A DNA stretch of 64,000 nucleotides from NCBI GenBank assembly GCA_001566295.1, contig KQ964270.1, positions 62,001 through 126,000 on the forward strand. The letters are read 5' to 3'. The notes under the pieces are model-generated. The model was not told the origin of the DNA and did no database searches. It worked only from the letters and a program-made list of their open reading frames with translations. How positions within the stretch are numbered: position 1 is the stretch's first letter; each line of letters begins with the position of its first letter. Shown here one piece after another: positions 45,037 to 56,700 of this stretch. This DNA comes from Microdochium bolleyi. Lineage: Eukaryota > Ascomycota > Sordariomycetes > Xylariales > Microdochiaceae. The position numbers and the translations under genes were made by a program.

Positions 45037-48000
45037 TCATTGAGCATAGTAGTGCATTTGACCGTGCTGAGGCGACCGCGAGTACGGAGAAGCAGACCCG
45101 TGGTGGTTGTACTGTGGTATCGGCTGGGGCATCGTCTGCATAGAGGGATTCACCATGCCATTGTTGTAGGCCATGGGCGGTCCGGAAGCATCTTGGATGC
45201 CGAGAGAATTCGTCTGGAAGTCCGGGAATGCCTCGACATCTGGGGCAATCATGTTCATATATGGGTCCCCAGCTCCGGTAAAGTGAGGGCCGCTTGTGAC
45301 TGGTACGTGATAATGTGCCTGTGGCAAGCCATGAGCAGCCTGGGCTAGCATGAGCTCTGGGTTTGAGCCCAAGGATGTATCTGTGTAGTATGACGGCTGC
45401 ACCTGCTGGGAAAAGGTCGACTGCGGCATCATCCCCAGCCCGAGATGTGGCTGGTGATACGGGACATCGCCAGCGTCGGGCACCATCATGAAGTTCCTAG
45501 GCGTGGCGAAGCTTCCTGGCTCCTGTTTGATCTGGTTTTGCACCGGTGGGAAAGACCCATAGTTGTGCGGAGGGGCGTCTTGGACAGGACTGATAATGGT
45601 GTCTGCATCAAGTTCCTTGACAGATACGAGACCAAGCACTGGCAAACTAATATGCTCCATGTGCTTCGCAAGGTGGACCGTGAGCTTCTTCCAGGTAGGG
45701 AAAGTCTTGCCACAGAAGCGGCAAGGCTCGTCGGAGGGCCTGTCGGGCGTCTCGGTGTGGCATTGCTCTACCTTTAACCAAGTCGGATCCGAAACACCAG
45801 CCTTCTTGATCTGGGTTTTGGTCTTGACTTTGGGCTCAGGGAACTTGTGCTCGCGAACGAGGTGCTGCAGAAAGTTGTCCCTCCTGTAGCACACATGGCG
45901 GCAGTCGTCCACATCACACGTCCACCACTCGAGACGTCGATGGCCCTCGTTTTCATGTCGGACCCAGTCGGCTTTTCGCTTAAACATTTTTGTATCTCGA
46001 CAGCGGTCCCACGTGCAAGTGAAAGGCTCGACATCCTCATGGACGTGCTTCGTCCAATCCGACGGTTTGGTAAACTTCTTGTGGCTGAAGCAGAGCTGGC
46101 ATTCGAACTGCGCAGGGAGAGACGGTGTTGGCGGCAGAGGTATGCCAGGAGGGAAATTCTCACTACTCAAGCCATCGAGGGGCCCGTCGCCATCCGACGA
46201 GTCGGGCCCACGTGGATCAGCCCGTGGCTCCAAGATAACGGCAGAGCCTCCGAGAGTCATGCACATGCCCCCGCTAGGGCACCTTCCCAGATTTGTGAGG
46301 CCCAGATGCTGTTTCTTGAGGTGAAGCAGGCGCTTGTACCTCATTACCATGGAATGGGCGATGCGGTCCACCAGGTATCTGCTCCTGTCATGGATCTGGC
46401 CGTCTTCATTGGCCAGGGCCGGATTCAGCCGTATGATGTGTTGTTTGAAGCCTTCCATGGTGGGTATGATGTCTTCAAAACTGTCGGCTTCGATCTGGGT
46501 GTCGTCCTCATCGTCGTCACCGTCGTCCTCCTCATCGTCAAGTTCGGCTTTGGGCTGGCCTTTAGCAAGCTGCGCGACGGGCGGTCCGCCCTGTGCTTTC
46601 AGAAGGCCAACTAGTGCACTTGGGCCCCCAGTCCGGCTGCCGTTGGGGAGCTCAGATCTGCTACGAGGCCGCCGGAGTGTGTTCTTGATGGGTGGCACAC
46701 CGAGGGCGCTAAATCCGCCAAATGGGCTCTTAGGCGACGTCACCGAGGCAGCGCTGACCGACCCATTACGTGCGTGGTGATTGGAGCCGATTGCAGCAGC
46801 CCCAGCAGCCATCCCGAACAGCGCGGTGTTGAGGCTCGGCACCGGCTTCCTGTCGAAACCCCAGCTCGACGTGCGTGATGGTGGCGCAAGGCTGTCTTTG
46901 GACTCGCGCCGTTCGGGCTGTTCGCGGTGCTCCTGATGGTCGATCGGAGGCTCAGTCGCAGCAGCTGGCTTACGCTTGCGTTGATTCGTGCTGGTTTTCC
47001 GGACCAGGCTTGGAATCCTGGAAATGATGCTGGGCCGACGCGTATGGTTGTCGCGGCCACTTATTGATAGCTTTTTGAGAAAGTTGCCACTGACTACTCC
47101 TTCGACATCAACAAGGCTCGGTAGACTGCGGCGACGAGTGCCCCAGGTTGCCGCTCTGGAGACGATGGAAGCACTGTCGAATTGCTGCTGGAGTCTCGCC
47201 ATCGCCTGAGCCGCGGTTTCGGGAACAGTGCGATCATTCTGGATCTCTTGCATGCGCAAGCCTGACTCCCACGGCAGGGTTTCACGCATGATGCGGAAAT
47301 CCGTATCGTTAGCAGGACCACCGCCTGCCGTGTTATAGTAAACCTGGCCTTCTTGGTGCCGGTTCTCTGTGCGGTGGCCAAGAGGGATCTCTTTTGATGA
47401 GACATTGTTGTCGCCTGGTTCCGATGTGTCTGGGGCCTTGTTGATGTAATCGCGATCGACTGAGGCGCCGCGTGATCTCGATATCCATGCTTGCACGCCC
47501 AGGTTCTTGTCTGCCACCTCGCGCTCCGTAGCTTGTTGGTTGATGCTCTGCTCCACCTCAGCACCTGATCTTAGGGTAGGCGCCAGCCCTTGGCGGCCAG
47601 TGGGGGGAGGAGAAGAATCATCGCTGCCTTGTGCATTCCGCGAGGCGCCGGACAAGCTATACGCATCGCTATTCTTGGCGAAGTCTCCAGCAGTGCTATG
47701 GGGCGCACGTACTGTCAGTGGGCTTCCAAGCGTGCCGGCAGGGTACTTGGTCTCGTGCGCCCGCGCGCCAGACTCCCACTCGGAGACAGTCACTTGCGGG
47801 CTGATCATGGCGAGTGAAGCAAAGGGAACGGGGTTCTCATCTCCAGACCAACCTCCGTCGTTGGTATCTGGGGTCAATTGTGGTGCAGTCTGGCTCGAGT
47901 CGTTCGAATGCGGAGCGGACTGGTCCAGCGAGCGGTGTGGAACGATCGGGGTCACAACAGCCGAGTGTGCTTGTCTTGAGGAGTCAAACACCCCAGAGCT

Positions 48001-48459
48001 GTTGTTCATCAGAGGGGTCTTGTCCGGGCTGATGGGGTAGCTTGCAGCCTGTGGTGGCTGAGCCGCGACGAAGTCCGGGAAGGGCACGGTGTCTTCGGCA
48101 CCGTCGAGGTTCAAAAACTCGTCGCCGAGGAACGAAGGGGTACTTGCGGCCCCAGGGTCGTTGAAGCTGGCACCATAGAACTGATCGCCGGAGTGGTCTG
48201 AGAGGAAATCTCCGGACAGGCCGAGGCTCAGGGAGGAGTCGGGTGTATATGACAGACCGTCGGGCGATGCCGAGCTGCTGAAGGCATGCGCGGATGAGTA
48301 GGGCGACAGCAAGTGTGAGTCTGCGGGCGTGATCGGGTGGTTGAGGGTGTTGTGGGCAGCGATGTCGCCGGGCATGTGCGAGGGCGCGGGGCGGGGCTGC
48401 TTCCGATCGCCGTGGGCAGGGTCCAGCGAGCTGGTGAAGGCAGTATATGAAGAAGCCAT
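45037..48459 (-). CDS. C2H2 zinc-finger transcription regulator
   Basis: One unbroken frame encodes 1140 residues from the ATG at 48459. Residues 1-650 are mostly disordered, rich in Ser, Pro and Asp, with Ser/Thr-Pro sites. An acidic run (DDEEDDGDDDEDD) at about 640-655 precedes a helical block (FKQHIIRLNPALANEDGQIHD). Four zinc-finger-like units lie at about 785-940. They start at CQLCFSHKKF, CTWDRCRDTKMF, CDVDDCRHVCY and CRFCGKTFP and end in His pairs or His-x-His. The rest is Gln/Pro/Met-rich, resembling an activation region. It is presumably a nuclear DNA-binding regulator with unknown targets. An in-frame ATG at 48792 would add 111 residues; I prefer 48459 because the added part is Pro/Arg/Cys-rich and looks like leader sequence. 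Confidence 0.87.
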   Translation of the reverse strand: MASSYTAFTSSLDPAHGDRKQPRPAPSHMPGDIAAHNTLNHPITPADSHLLSPYSSAHAFSSSASPDGLSYTPDSSLSLGLSGDFLSDHSGDQFYGASFNDPGAASTPSFLGDEFLNLDGAEDTVPFPDFVAAQPPQAASYPISPDKTPLMNNSSGVFDSSRQAHSAVVTPIVPHRSLDQSAPHSNDSSQTAPQLTPDTNDGGWSGDENPVPFASLAMISPQVTVSEWESGARAHETKYPAGTLGSPLTVRAPHSTAGDFAKNSDAYSLSGASRNAQGSDDSSPPPTGRQGLAPTLRSGAEVEQSINQQATEREVADKNLGVQAWISRSRGASVDRDYINKAPDTSEPGDNNVSSKEIPLGHRTENRHQEGQVYYNTAGGGPANDTDFRIMRETLPWESGLRMQEIQNDRTVPETAAQAMARLQQQFDSASIVSRAATWGTRRRSLPSLVDVEGVVSGNFLKKLSISGRDNHTRRPSIISRIPSLVRKTSTNQRKRKPAAATEPPIDHQEHREQPERRESKDSLAPPSRTSSWGFDRKPVPSLNTALFGMAAGAAAIGSNHHARNGSVSAASVTSPKSPFGGFSALGVPPIKNTLRRPRSRSELPNGSRTGGPSALVGLLKAQGGPPVAQLAKGQPKAELDDEEDDGDDDEDDTQIEADSFEDIIPTMEGFKQHIIRLNPALANEDGQIHDRSRYLVDRIAHSMVMRYKRLLHLKKQHLGLTNLGRCPSGGMCMTLGGSAVILEPRADPRGPDSSDGDGPLDGLSSENFPPGIPLPPTPSLPAQFECQLCFSHKKFTKPSDWTKHVHEDVEPFTCTWDRCRDTKMFKRKADWVRHENEGHRRLEWWTCDVDDCRHVCYRRDNFLQHLVREHKFPEPKVKTKTQIKKAGVSDPTWLKVEQCHTETPDRPSDEPCRFCGKTFPTWKKLTVHLAKHMEHISLPVLGLVSVKELDADTIISPVQDAPPHNYGSFPPVQNQIKQEPGSFATPRNFMMVPDAGDVPYHQPHLGLGMMPQSTFSQQVQPSYYTDTSLGSNPELMLAQAAHGLPQAHYHVPVTSGPHFTGAGDPYMNMIAPDVEAFPDFQTNSLGIQDASGPPMAYNNGMVNPSMQTMPQPIPQYNHHGSASPYSRSPQHGQMHYYAQ

Positions 48460-50558
48460 GGCTGTGTAGGTCGGGCAAGGGGCGGAGCGGTCCCTTGGGG
48501 GGGTTAAGTATGGTTGGTCGCGCAGGATGCCTCTGGTTGCGCCGTGCCTGATAGCCAGTGCCAGAGCCTTCTCAGTCGTGTCGCATTGTCTCGTCCAGCT
48601 GGGCCGTGGAGGAGCGGGGGGGCAGGACGCTGGCGGGTGGCCGTATGGAGCGCACAGGGGTGAGTGTTGGCGATGGCAGTGGTGCAAAGGAGCAAGGGAC
48701 GTGCGGTGAGTCGTTGAGGAGAAGATCGAGCGCGCTGCCAGGTCGCGACTGTCTGCGGCGTGAGGAGGAGGAGATGTAAGACGCAGGAGCATGCGTGGGC
48801 AGAGGATTGCAGGTTGCGACAGCGTCTAGTCAAGTCCAGGTTCAGGTGGGTGGACTGAAGTGGCGGGTGGAGCACCCGTGTACTTTGGGCAGTGTGGGCG
48901 GGCGGGCAGGGCTGGGCTGGAGCAGGAAGGTGCGAGTGGGCTCCCGGGACCTGGCCCCGACAGTTGGTCGGGTCGGGTGCGAGCTGCCTCTCCCTTTGGC
49001 CAGCGCCTCGCGGCGGCGCTTAACCACAGCAGATGCCGTTGGTCTCACGGCATGTACCTTGCCTGGGTAGGGACTCTGTCGCGAGGTGGAAATACCTGCT
49101 GCGCCGACTGCACGGCCAGCGAATGCCGTCATGGGCCCAGCACTGCTTTTCGGGGCAGCCCGCTAGAGGGGGCCGTGCAAGGCCAGCGGCCAGCCGCAGA
49201 CCTGGTGATGGTGTCGACTGGCGTCGGCACAGCCCGCGTGGAGACGGCGTTGTCGCGAAACGGAGACCACCTCAAGCTGCCCTACGCAGTGTCACCAGCG
49301 CTGTGACTTGGGATCTCTCCCCAATGTCGTCTGATTCCGAGGGTTCAGGCGAGCCTGGGGACACGCTGGAACGAGCTGTGCTGAGGGCCAGCACCCCACG
49401 TCGACTCGGGAACAAAGCAGGGCATTCATGACTGATAGACTGAAAGACTGACTGACTGACTGCCTCGTGGCCGCCTCGGCAGTGCGCGCACCGTCTTTGG
49501 CGGCCGTGGAGTCTATGGTGCCTTACCAGCAGCCTCGGTCACACTTGAAGCGACGGTCTGCCCACTGCGAGGCGTTTCTCACACAAGGGCCGCTTCCTGC
49601 GGGTGGGCCTACGAGGCACTCTTGCTCCGCCCACCACCACCACCACCACCACCCTGCCTCCACAGGCGGAATGGCTTCCATCTCGTGTCAAGTCGTGTCT
49701 CTGCCCATCTCCATATCTGCACGGGAGGCCCCTCAAACAAGAGACCACTGACCTCATCGTTGCGAGCCGGCATCTGGTCCAGCTGCTAGGATACGCCATC
49801 ATAGCCTGGCCCGAAGCGGTCGAGACAGTGACGTGGTGCTCACCTCCTCGCGCGGGCGCACCACACGGCCGTTCCGCGAGCATGCTGTCAAGTGGGGTGG
49901 CCAGAGAGTGCCCGGCAAGCGTACCCGCCGAGCTGTGGACATGGCACGGGAGTCCGCACAGCTAGGCTCCAAAGCATAGCCACCCGTCAGAAGCTTGTCA
50001 CGAGTACGCTCCGAAGCGTACCTGGACACACACTGCGGGGACCGAATGGTGTGCTGGCGCACACGAAATGGCGTTCTGGGAACTCCGGGCTCTGAGCTTG
50101 CTGTGCAGCAGAAGCTTGACCGATGGTGCATCGAGATGTGGAACGCATACATGGCAGGGAGAAGACAGATAGAGACGGCGACCAAGTCTCGCGAGCCATA
50201 GACGACCTCGGATCTCTTGCATTGTTCAAGTAGGTCCTGACATTGAGGTACGTACCTACTTTAGTTAAGGTTGGACACCACAAGTCGAGCTCTCCTTGGG
50301 GCTTCGTTGAGGTATGTACCGAAGTAGAACCCCCCGTCCCCACTCTCCGACGACCCCAGATCGCGACTCCACTGCACGGAGCCGGCCGAACCCGGCGTCC
50401 GTGATCCTCAACCGCAACAACCACCATTCGCCGACCCTCCACTATCCGCACCGCATCGCCGGCGTCGTCGCGTGAGCCCTTTCCCAGGCCCGCGAAGAGT
50501 GCGGCCCCGAGATCGCAATCCAGCGTGCTCACCAAAGACCCCAACGCCCGCCGATGCA
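48460..50558. other. Divergent intergenic region, 2.1 kb
   Basis: This is upstream DNA of the C2H2 gene and of the DUF202 gene. A CCA repeat (about 49630-49653) and a GGTACG palindrome occur. The last 200 bases are open in two forward frames and may include part of the DUF202 coding region (see findings). Confidence 0.5.
50246..50257. repeat. 12-base palindrome AGGTACGTACCT
   Basis: Perfectly self-complementary, about 300 bases upstream of the proposed DUF202 start. It is another member of the GGTAC palindrome group. Confidence 0.8.
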
Positions 50559-51279
50559 ATGTTTCAGGTGAGTCTACCGGTCGTTCCGGACAGCCGTCCG
50601 CGGGGAGCACGGCGACTCTACTGATGTTCGTGGGCATGCTGACATGGCCCGAACTTGCTTGACTCGGTTCAGCCCGGCGCCGAAGACCACTTCCATCTGC
50701 GGATGCACCGCGCCCGCTCCGTGGTCCTGACATCGCAGGAGTAAGTACCACCCGCTTCATTGACCATCACACGGCATTGAACCCCCCAAAGCTTCCTCGC
50801 CCTATGACTCTATCCTCCGGGAAGGAATAAGCTCTTAGAGCTCGTGCCTCTTTGCACCCATCACACCCACACACACACTCTCTATCCCTATCTGTGTCTC
50901 TCCTACACTCACACACACATTCCCGTTCCTCCGACAAAACAGACTCGTCGAGATCCGCGCCGCCCAGCGCACCTTTGAGGGCGCCTACATGCGCACCGCC
51001 CTCTCGCTCTTCTCCTTCGCCCTCATCGTCCTCAAGATCTTCACCTCCGAGTTCTACACCATCGGCGCGCTCTTTGCCGTCTACGGCGGCGCCGTGCTCG
51101 CCTGCGCCGTATACCGGCGGTACCAGGGCAACCGGCAGTTCTTCACCGCCACCGACACCGGCTCGGGCGAGGTCTCCAAGCGCTTCCGCACCAGCGGCAA
51201 CACGGTCCTCATCATGACGGTGCTGTCCGTCGCGGCGTACGTCGGGCTCGTCGTGCTGACGTGGCAGCTGGAGTCATAG
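50559..51279 (+). CDS. DUF202-domain (YidH-like) small membrane protein, 5' end uncertain
   Basis: Exons 50559-50567, 50673-50740 and 50943-51279 join in frame to give at least 137 residues. The joined core reads LRMHRARSVVLTSQE then LVEIRAAQRTFEGAYMRTALS, the conserved entry to the DUF202 domain. Three helices follow: about ALSLFSFALIVLKIF, then FYTIGALFAVYGGAVLACAVY, then VLIMTVLSVAAYVGLVVLTW. Fungal DUF202 proteins are small three-helix membrane proteins of vacuolar or other membranes; their biochemical role is unknown. Exon 1 as drawn codes only MFQ, which is suspicious. Fungal relatives usually have a longer disordered N-terminus, so the true start may lie upstream. The 3' part is secure. 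Confidence 0.68.
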
Positions 51280-51898
51280 AGGCAGGGACATCGAGAGAGA
51301 CAGAGAGAGAGAGAGAAAGAGAGAGTTATGGCGGCCGCGATATCTCTTTCACGGAGAAAGGTCTGCGCGGTTGGTCGCAAAAGGCGGAAAGCAGTGAAAA
51401 TCGGGAATAAGGTCACAGCGAGGAAACGTTTGTAGGGCAGAGGGTTCTTTGAGTTCAGAATGAGTGACTGCAACCACTGGTGGTTCACGGCATAGGGGAC
51501 AGGTGTGAGACGTCGCTCTGGCCGGCCGCCCCCTTCATGGGAACTCGACATGTCCGCGGGCCCGGGATGATTTTCTAGTCAAATGTAACTGGCACGCATG
51601 CGTATCTTTCCTGACCGCTTACTCCTCTTGGGGCTCGTTGACGAGGCGAGGGCAAGCACGTGCGTGCAACGTCTGACCGGGCGTAGTGGTGATAGCGGGG
51701 GTTCCCGTCTTGCCATGCGCAATATCCACGTCACGATCTGCGGAAACTGGATAGGAAGGATATACGCCGCTTCACCTCCCAGTGATCGCGAGCGACGTGG
51801 GGCGACATCGTCAGGCTCGCGAACTGTATCGGACGTGGATGTATACAGAGATGCATTTATATCTTCTTAATCCCAAGGGCCCATCTACTCACGCTATG

Positions 51899-51944
<46 letters not shown>

Positions 51945-52214
51945 CAGACATGGAGCTTGTGTTTGTTCTGAAACGGAAGAATCCTGTCGCCTTCTACCCG
52001 ATGACACCCACTCGCCATGTACCGGTACTGGGATACGGTATCTATCTCCGGGGAGGTTCGTCCTCTGCGCCGTTAATCCGCCAACACCCAAAGTCAAAAA
52101 TCAAATTGAAACTATCGGCCCGCCGTATACTGGCCGGCCCCGGACCCTGCCGCTGTTTTCCCTTGCCTCCGCTCCTATACCATCTCGCCCTGGGGCTTGT
52201 TTTCTGTCTTATAA
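51280..52214. other. Convergent 3' region, 0.9 kb
   Basis: This lies between the stops of the DUF202 gene and the Zn2Cys6 gene. It contains a GA-rich stretch just after the DUF202 stop and a 33-A tract at 51899. No gene supported. Confidence 0.6.
51899..51931. repeat. Homopolymer run of 33 A
   Basis: Thirty-three consecutive A, followed by GAG and another ten A. It is by far the longest single-base run in the window. Confidence 0.95.
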
Positions 52215-53767
52215 TCAGTGACCATGGCCTAGGTTCTGGCTCGCCAACTGTCCGTGGCTGCCTTGCCGTCTGACTTCCGAGTGCTGCTGCGGCGGGTACG
52301 GGCCCTGGTGATTCAGGTACCAGGACGATCCATACCCTTCCATCGGTCTCTGCTGGTGATACGGATACGCCTGCTGTTGCTGCCACGGATATGCGGGCGC
52401 CGGTGCGCCGTGCTGTCTCATACTTTGCGTCATAGAGCCTTGTGGATGCGCGGATTCGACAGGCGAGGCCATGGCGCTGTGGTGGGCGGCTGATCCGTAG
52501 ATATCGGAGCCCATCGACGAGCGGCGGTCGAAAGGTGATCGGTGGTGTGCTTCAGGTCCAGCGAGGACAACATACTGCGGAGCAGAACTGTCTTCGCTGC
52601 CATACGATAGTGTCCGCGGCGAGTGGGAGTGCATGGCAGGATCCCAGTCTCCTCCAGCCCGAATGCCGCCAGTACCCGTAGCCAGGTCATCATGAGGGGT
52701 AGGCCAATCGGTCGGTTGTTGGGTCACCTGCATCGGAAAGTGGCCATAGCCAATAGACGGCGATTCACAAGGGAATTGTTGTTGTTGCTTCCAAGGCTCT
52801 GACTGGAAACCTGACCTGGCCCCGTGGCCAGGACTCTGAGGTGCTTCACTGGCCCAAGGCCCCTGCCCTATAGGATGTCCGAGTCCGTTCGTGTCTTCTG
52901 AATTGTCTTCTGAGAAGTCAATAATGGTCTGCTTGCTACATGATCACCAGCCTAGGGGACTTACCATGGCAATCCGCCAATATCGCGCTTGAACCGTGGT
53001 GTCTCAACACTGGTGGACCCATGCTCTGGCAAGGCGGCATACTGTATGATGCCGAGTATTGCGCATGAGTCGGTTCAGACTTTGTAGGAAGCTCATGCTG
53101 GACGGCCGGAGACGAGGAAGTCGATCGTGCTTTGGAAGATGCGATGGCGCGGGCTTTGCTTTTCGTTGTTGGTATGCCACTGCTCTTGCTCGTCGCTGAT
53201 TCCGATGGAAGATCGATGGGCTGAAACTCGCATTCCCTCTTGAGTTTTATGCAGCTCTCACATCGCCCATGAGAGTTCTTGCTGTCCACTTTGCAACGGA
53301 TCTTCCTTCGACGGCAGTGCCCTAGTCATGATTATCAGTCTGGCAGCTCCAATAATCGGTGACGTGACAGAAATTAGCAGAATCGAGTGAGCTTACCACA
53401 TGCCACAGATGACCTATGGTAGCCAAGTTTGTTTCGCGCCTTGTTGGTCCGAGGACTATTCTGTTCATCGGGGGTGATCTACGCGAATCGATGGATTAGC
53501 ACGTCGCAGGACCAATGCGATGTGCTCGATCAAGTCTGAGCACACCGACGTGTTGCAAGCACTCACTTGTGGTAGGGGCAGGCTGGAAGACAGGTGCGCC
53601 AGCCCATTTGTGTTCGAGGCGTGAGTGTTCACGTGCAGGTGAGGTGGCCTTCCTTGATCTGACATGCCGGATGCCTTCGGCGGCACAAGCCCTCTAGAGA
53701 CCTTTTCCAGTTCGACGTGCCTCTTTGTAGGCTGTGGCTTTTGATAAGCCGGCACAGAGATAGCCAT
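52215..53767 (-). CDS. Zn(II)2Cys6 fungal transcription factor
   Basis: Four exons (53767-53567, 53478-53397, 53321-52965, 52909-52215) encode 444 residues. The binuclear zinc cluster is split by an intron between exons 2 and 3. Once joined it reads ACGHCRRRKIRC ... GRCESCIKLKREC, with cysteines at about 94, 97, 104, 115, 118 and 125 (spacing 2-6-10-2-6). The basic stretch RRRKIR is the DNA-contact region. Downstream sequence is low-complexity (Ser, Gln, Pro, His, Tyr) with no visible fungal-specific middle homology domain. It is therefore a short, tail-poor member of the class. The last acceptor was placed at CTCAG because only it keeps frame. It is a nuclear DNA-binding regulator with unknown targets; no gene cluster is nearby. 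Confidence 0.85.
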
Positions 53768-56700
53768 GAGGTCGCGTGTGTTGGATCTTTATGCAACCCA
53801 GCCAATTCAGCACTCTGCCGCTGTGCTGCGCAAGTTGTTTCTTTGTCACGTCGCAACAGGGTGAAAGCCTGTGCAAGGTCCAAGTTGGGGACACGACTGG
53901 GCGCGCAGAGATAATCGGTTCAGGCCCAACGAAGGTCGTACAGCCTAAAAGCTGTCCGTCTCGTGGCCAACTCTTGCTGCAGGTGAGAGATGGTGATCCC
54001 GACAAGGTCCACTCGGTGTGGGCGTGGCCGTTGAGGTGTGGCCAAGACGGAGCCCCAGTGGGAGATTCACCGGTGAGGTGCAGGAGTTGCCTCTTGAGCG
54101 GCCGAGATGCTCCTCAGGTGCGGTATAGCTTGCTTGCCTCGTCCGTGTAGAGTCCGTCACCAGAAAGGCGACCTGGAGTTGTTGCAAGGCGAAGAATATG
54201 ACGAAGGATTATCGATTGTGAAGAACGAGAGTGTCGATAGTGTGATTCAGATTGGTTGTAGTTGCCGTTGTCTCCGAGTCAACCCTGAAGGATGTCAAGC
54301 GATTATTGACAGGGGACAACGGCTCGCCCGAATGGAACTGGGCATCAAGGGCTTGTATATCATAGACGCTGGCTCGCACGTAGCGTCCGGCACCGCAGAT
54401 CATCTGCCGGGGATCCCGCTCTGGATTCGTTCGAGCGTGTTCCCGGGGGAGTGGTCCAGATCATTGGCAGGCACAAGCAGGCGCAATGGCAAATGGGCAG
54501 TGTCATTTCGTAGCGCCAGCCGATCCCGTCACAGTTGGGCCTGCTAGCGACCTTGACTGGCAGCGGTTCCAAAAGCATGAGCGCAATCATTTCCCATTGG
54601 GGACCCTCCATGCGAGCACGCCAGGCCAGCCCAGTCTGGGCAGACCGTAGCCTTCCTTTCTTTTCCCTCTCAGCATGAGACTCTCAGCTACTCGGTGCCC
54701 AGCCCTGTTGTTGCATCAGACCTGGTGCGCCAAAGTCACCCAACAGGGTGTATGTCGACCACGCGGCTGACGATGGTGTCCGCTGGCCGCAGACTGCCGC
54801 CAGGCGGATGCAGGGAGGGCAGTCCCGCCGCCCACCGCCATCGACGAAAAGGGTGTCCTTTCAAAGTTCTTCATCCGGGCGATCCCTGTCCCGCTAGTAG
54901 TTGGTGGCTGTTGTGGCCTGGCAGCTGGGACATTCACATTGCTGATGTCCGAGCTCTGGCCATCCGGGATCATCGTGATGATCCGCCACCGCAAGAGACT
55001 GACTGTTTACCCAAGGTAGTGCCCGCCAGGCAGGCATGGGTACGGAGTCGAGCTGTCGGCCTCGGTCGCGATGGCGCCTATTCCAGCAGAGCACATGCCA
55101 CAGGATTCTTGGCGGCAATCGCGGAGTAGCAGTGGGAAACACGGGGTCGGTGTGCGCGGCCCTGGGTCAAGACAAAGCAAGCGACGGGTCCATTGTGTGA
55201 GGCGGACGGACCCGGGGATCCGGAAGCGGTGCTAGGACGTGCATTGGCGGAGTCGCTTCTGCTGGGCCTGGCACGGTGTCGTGGACTGCCGGGCGAGATC
55301 GACGACGACGTCAAGTGAGGCACTGGCAACTCAACCCTCGGGGCGTAACGATACAATGGAGTGGGGTGGGGGGAGCTGCCAGAAATCGGTGCCGCCCGAG
55401 TCAGCCTCCCTGCCGGCTTTCGACAGTAAACTTCCGGGGAAGGCACGGGACAGGGGGCCCCTCCCCCTGAGGTGCCTGTCTGTCCTTGACGAGCGCCTTC
55501 CTGTCCGTCAAGGCCGATGGGCACTGGCACTGACAGCACCGGAGCAGCAACACTTTCCACCAAGCACGTCGCCCATGCCGTCGACCTAAGAGACCGCATG
55601 GTAATTAGCGTAGCGACAGTGCAATCTTGTGGCCCCGGTCGAGCAAGGGGCCCTCCTCTCCAGGGCTGGCTGCCTCCCGGCTCGCCCCCCCACGGCGTCA
55701 TGTCATGTCGAGAGGTGGGCATGTTGTCGAGCTTGTCAGACCTACAGGAGCCCCCAGTTCGGCTACCGTGACAAGCGAACTACGCGACCCAAAGTGGAAG
55801 GCCTGGCTGCGAAGGGCAGGGGCTTTTGTCTGCACGAGCCCAAAACTCCGGAGGACTAGGTTGTCTGACTTTGAGCCACACCCCTGCCGCTTCATCCACG
55901 CCACCGCACGACACTGAACAACGCGCTGAAGACCGGTCACCTGGGTGCGCAGGCATCTTCAGGCAATATTGCGCCCGCAAGACACCGCCAGCACCAGCTC
56001 ATCTCGTCATTGTCGGTGTGGCCCACGCTGTTGGCGCCACGTTGGCAGCAGGGAGCTCGAGATGCCGCACAAGCCTCGCCAGGCAGCTCGGCAGCTCGCT
56101 CGGTACACATTTCAGGGACCTTGGATCGTCACAGGCACTCTCATCGGCCGGGGGCATAGCATCATCTCATACACCCCCACGCGCCAGTACGTCTAGTCCT
56201 TGTCCAGATCTGAGACACTGTAGTCTCTCGAGGCATCCTGATCTTCGACCATGCCCTACTCCTCCCACAGCAAACCCAGGGGGGGCCCCCTGCGCGCATG
56301 CACTCGAATGCTGCCATATACACCATCTTCGGCAGGGTGAAGAAGCAATGCGACGCAGGGCGCTTGAGCGCGTGGCTACAGATACCCAGCTTGGGCATCG
56401 GCAGAAAAGATGTTTGGCCCATCAGTGCTCAGCTGGGGACTCGGAAAGTTGGAGTGAGCGCATCTTACTCCTTCCCAACATGCAGAATGCCGCCAACACG
56501 ACGCCAGCATTTAACAACTATGCTGATAGTCTCGGGCTTGTCCAGCCAGGGAAGTCAGAAGAATGCATGGATGCAGAGAATTGCAGAACGACGGACGGAC
56601 TGATACACGACTGAAGCACTCCCTCACGGCACCGACTCTTGGAGCTTTCGATTGGGGAGCGGACACGGAGCATACTCCGAATGTTTCGCGCAAGTGAGTC

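Noticed and set aside
55826..56614. 262-codon plus-strand open frame in the gene-poor region
   Set aside because: Composition is random-looking, it overlaps other long frames on both strands, and no motif or hydrophobic pattern is visible.
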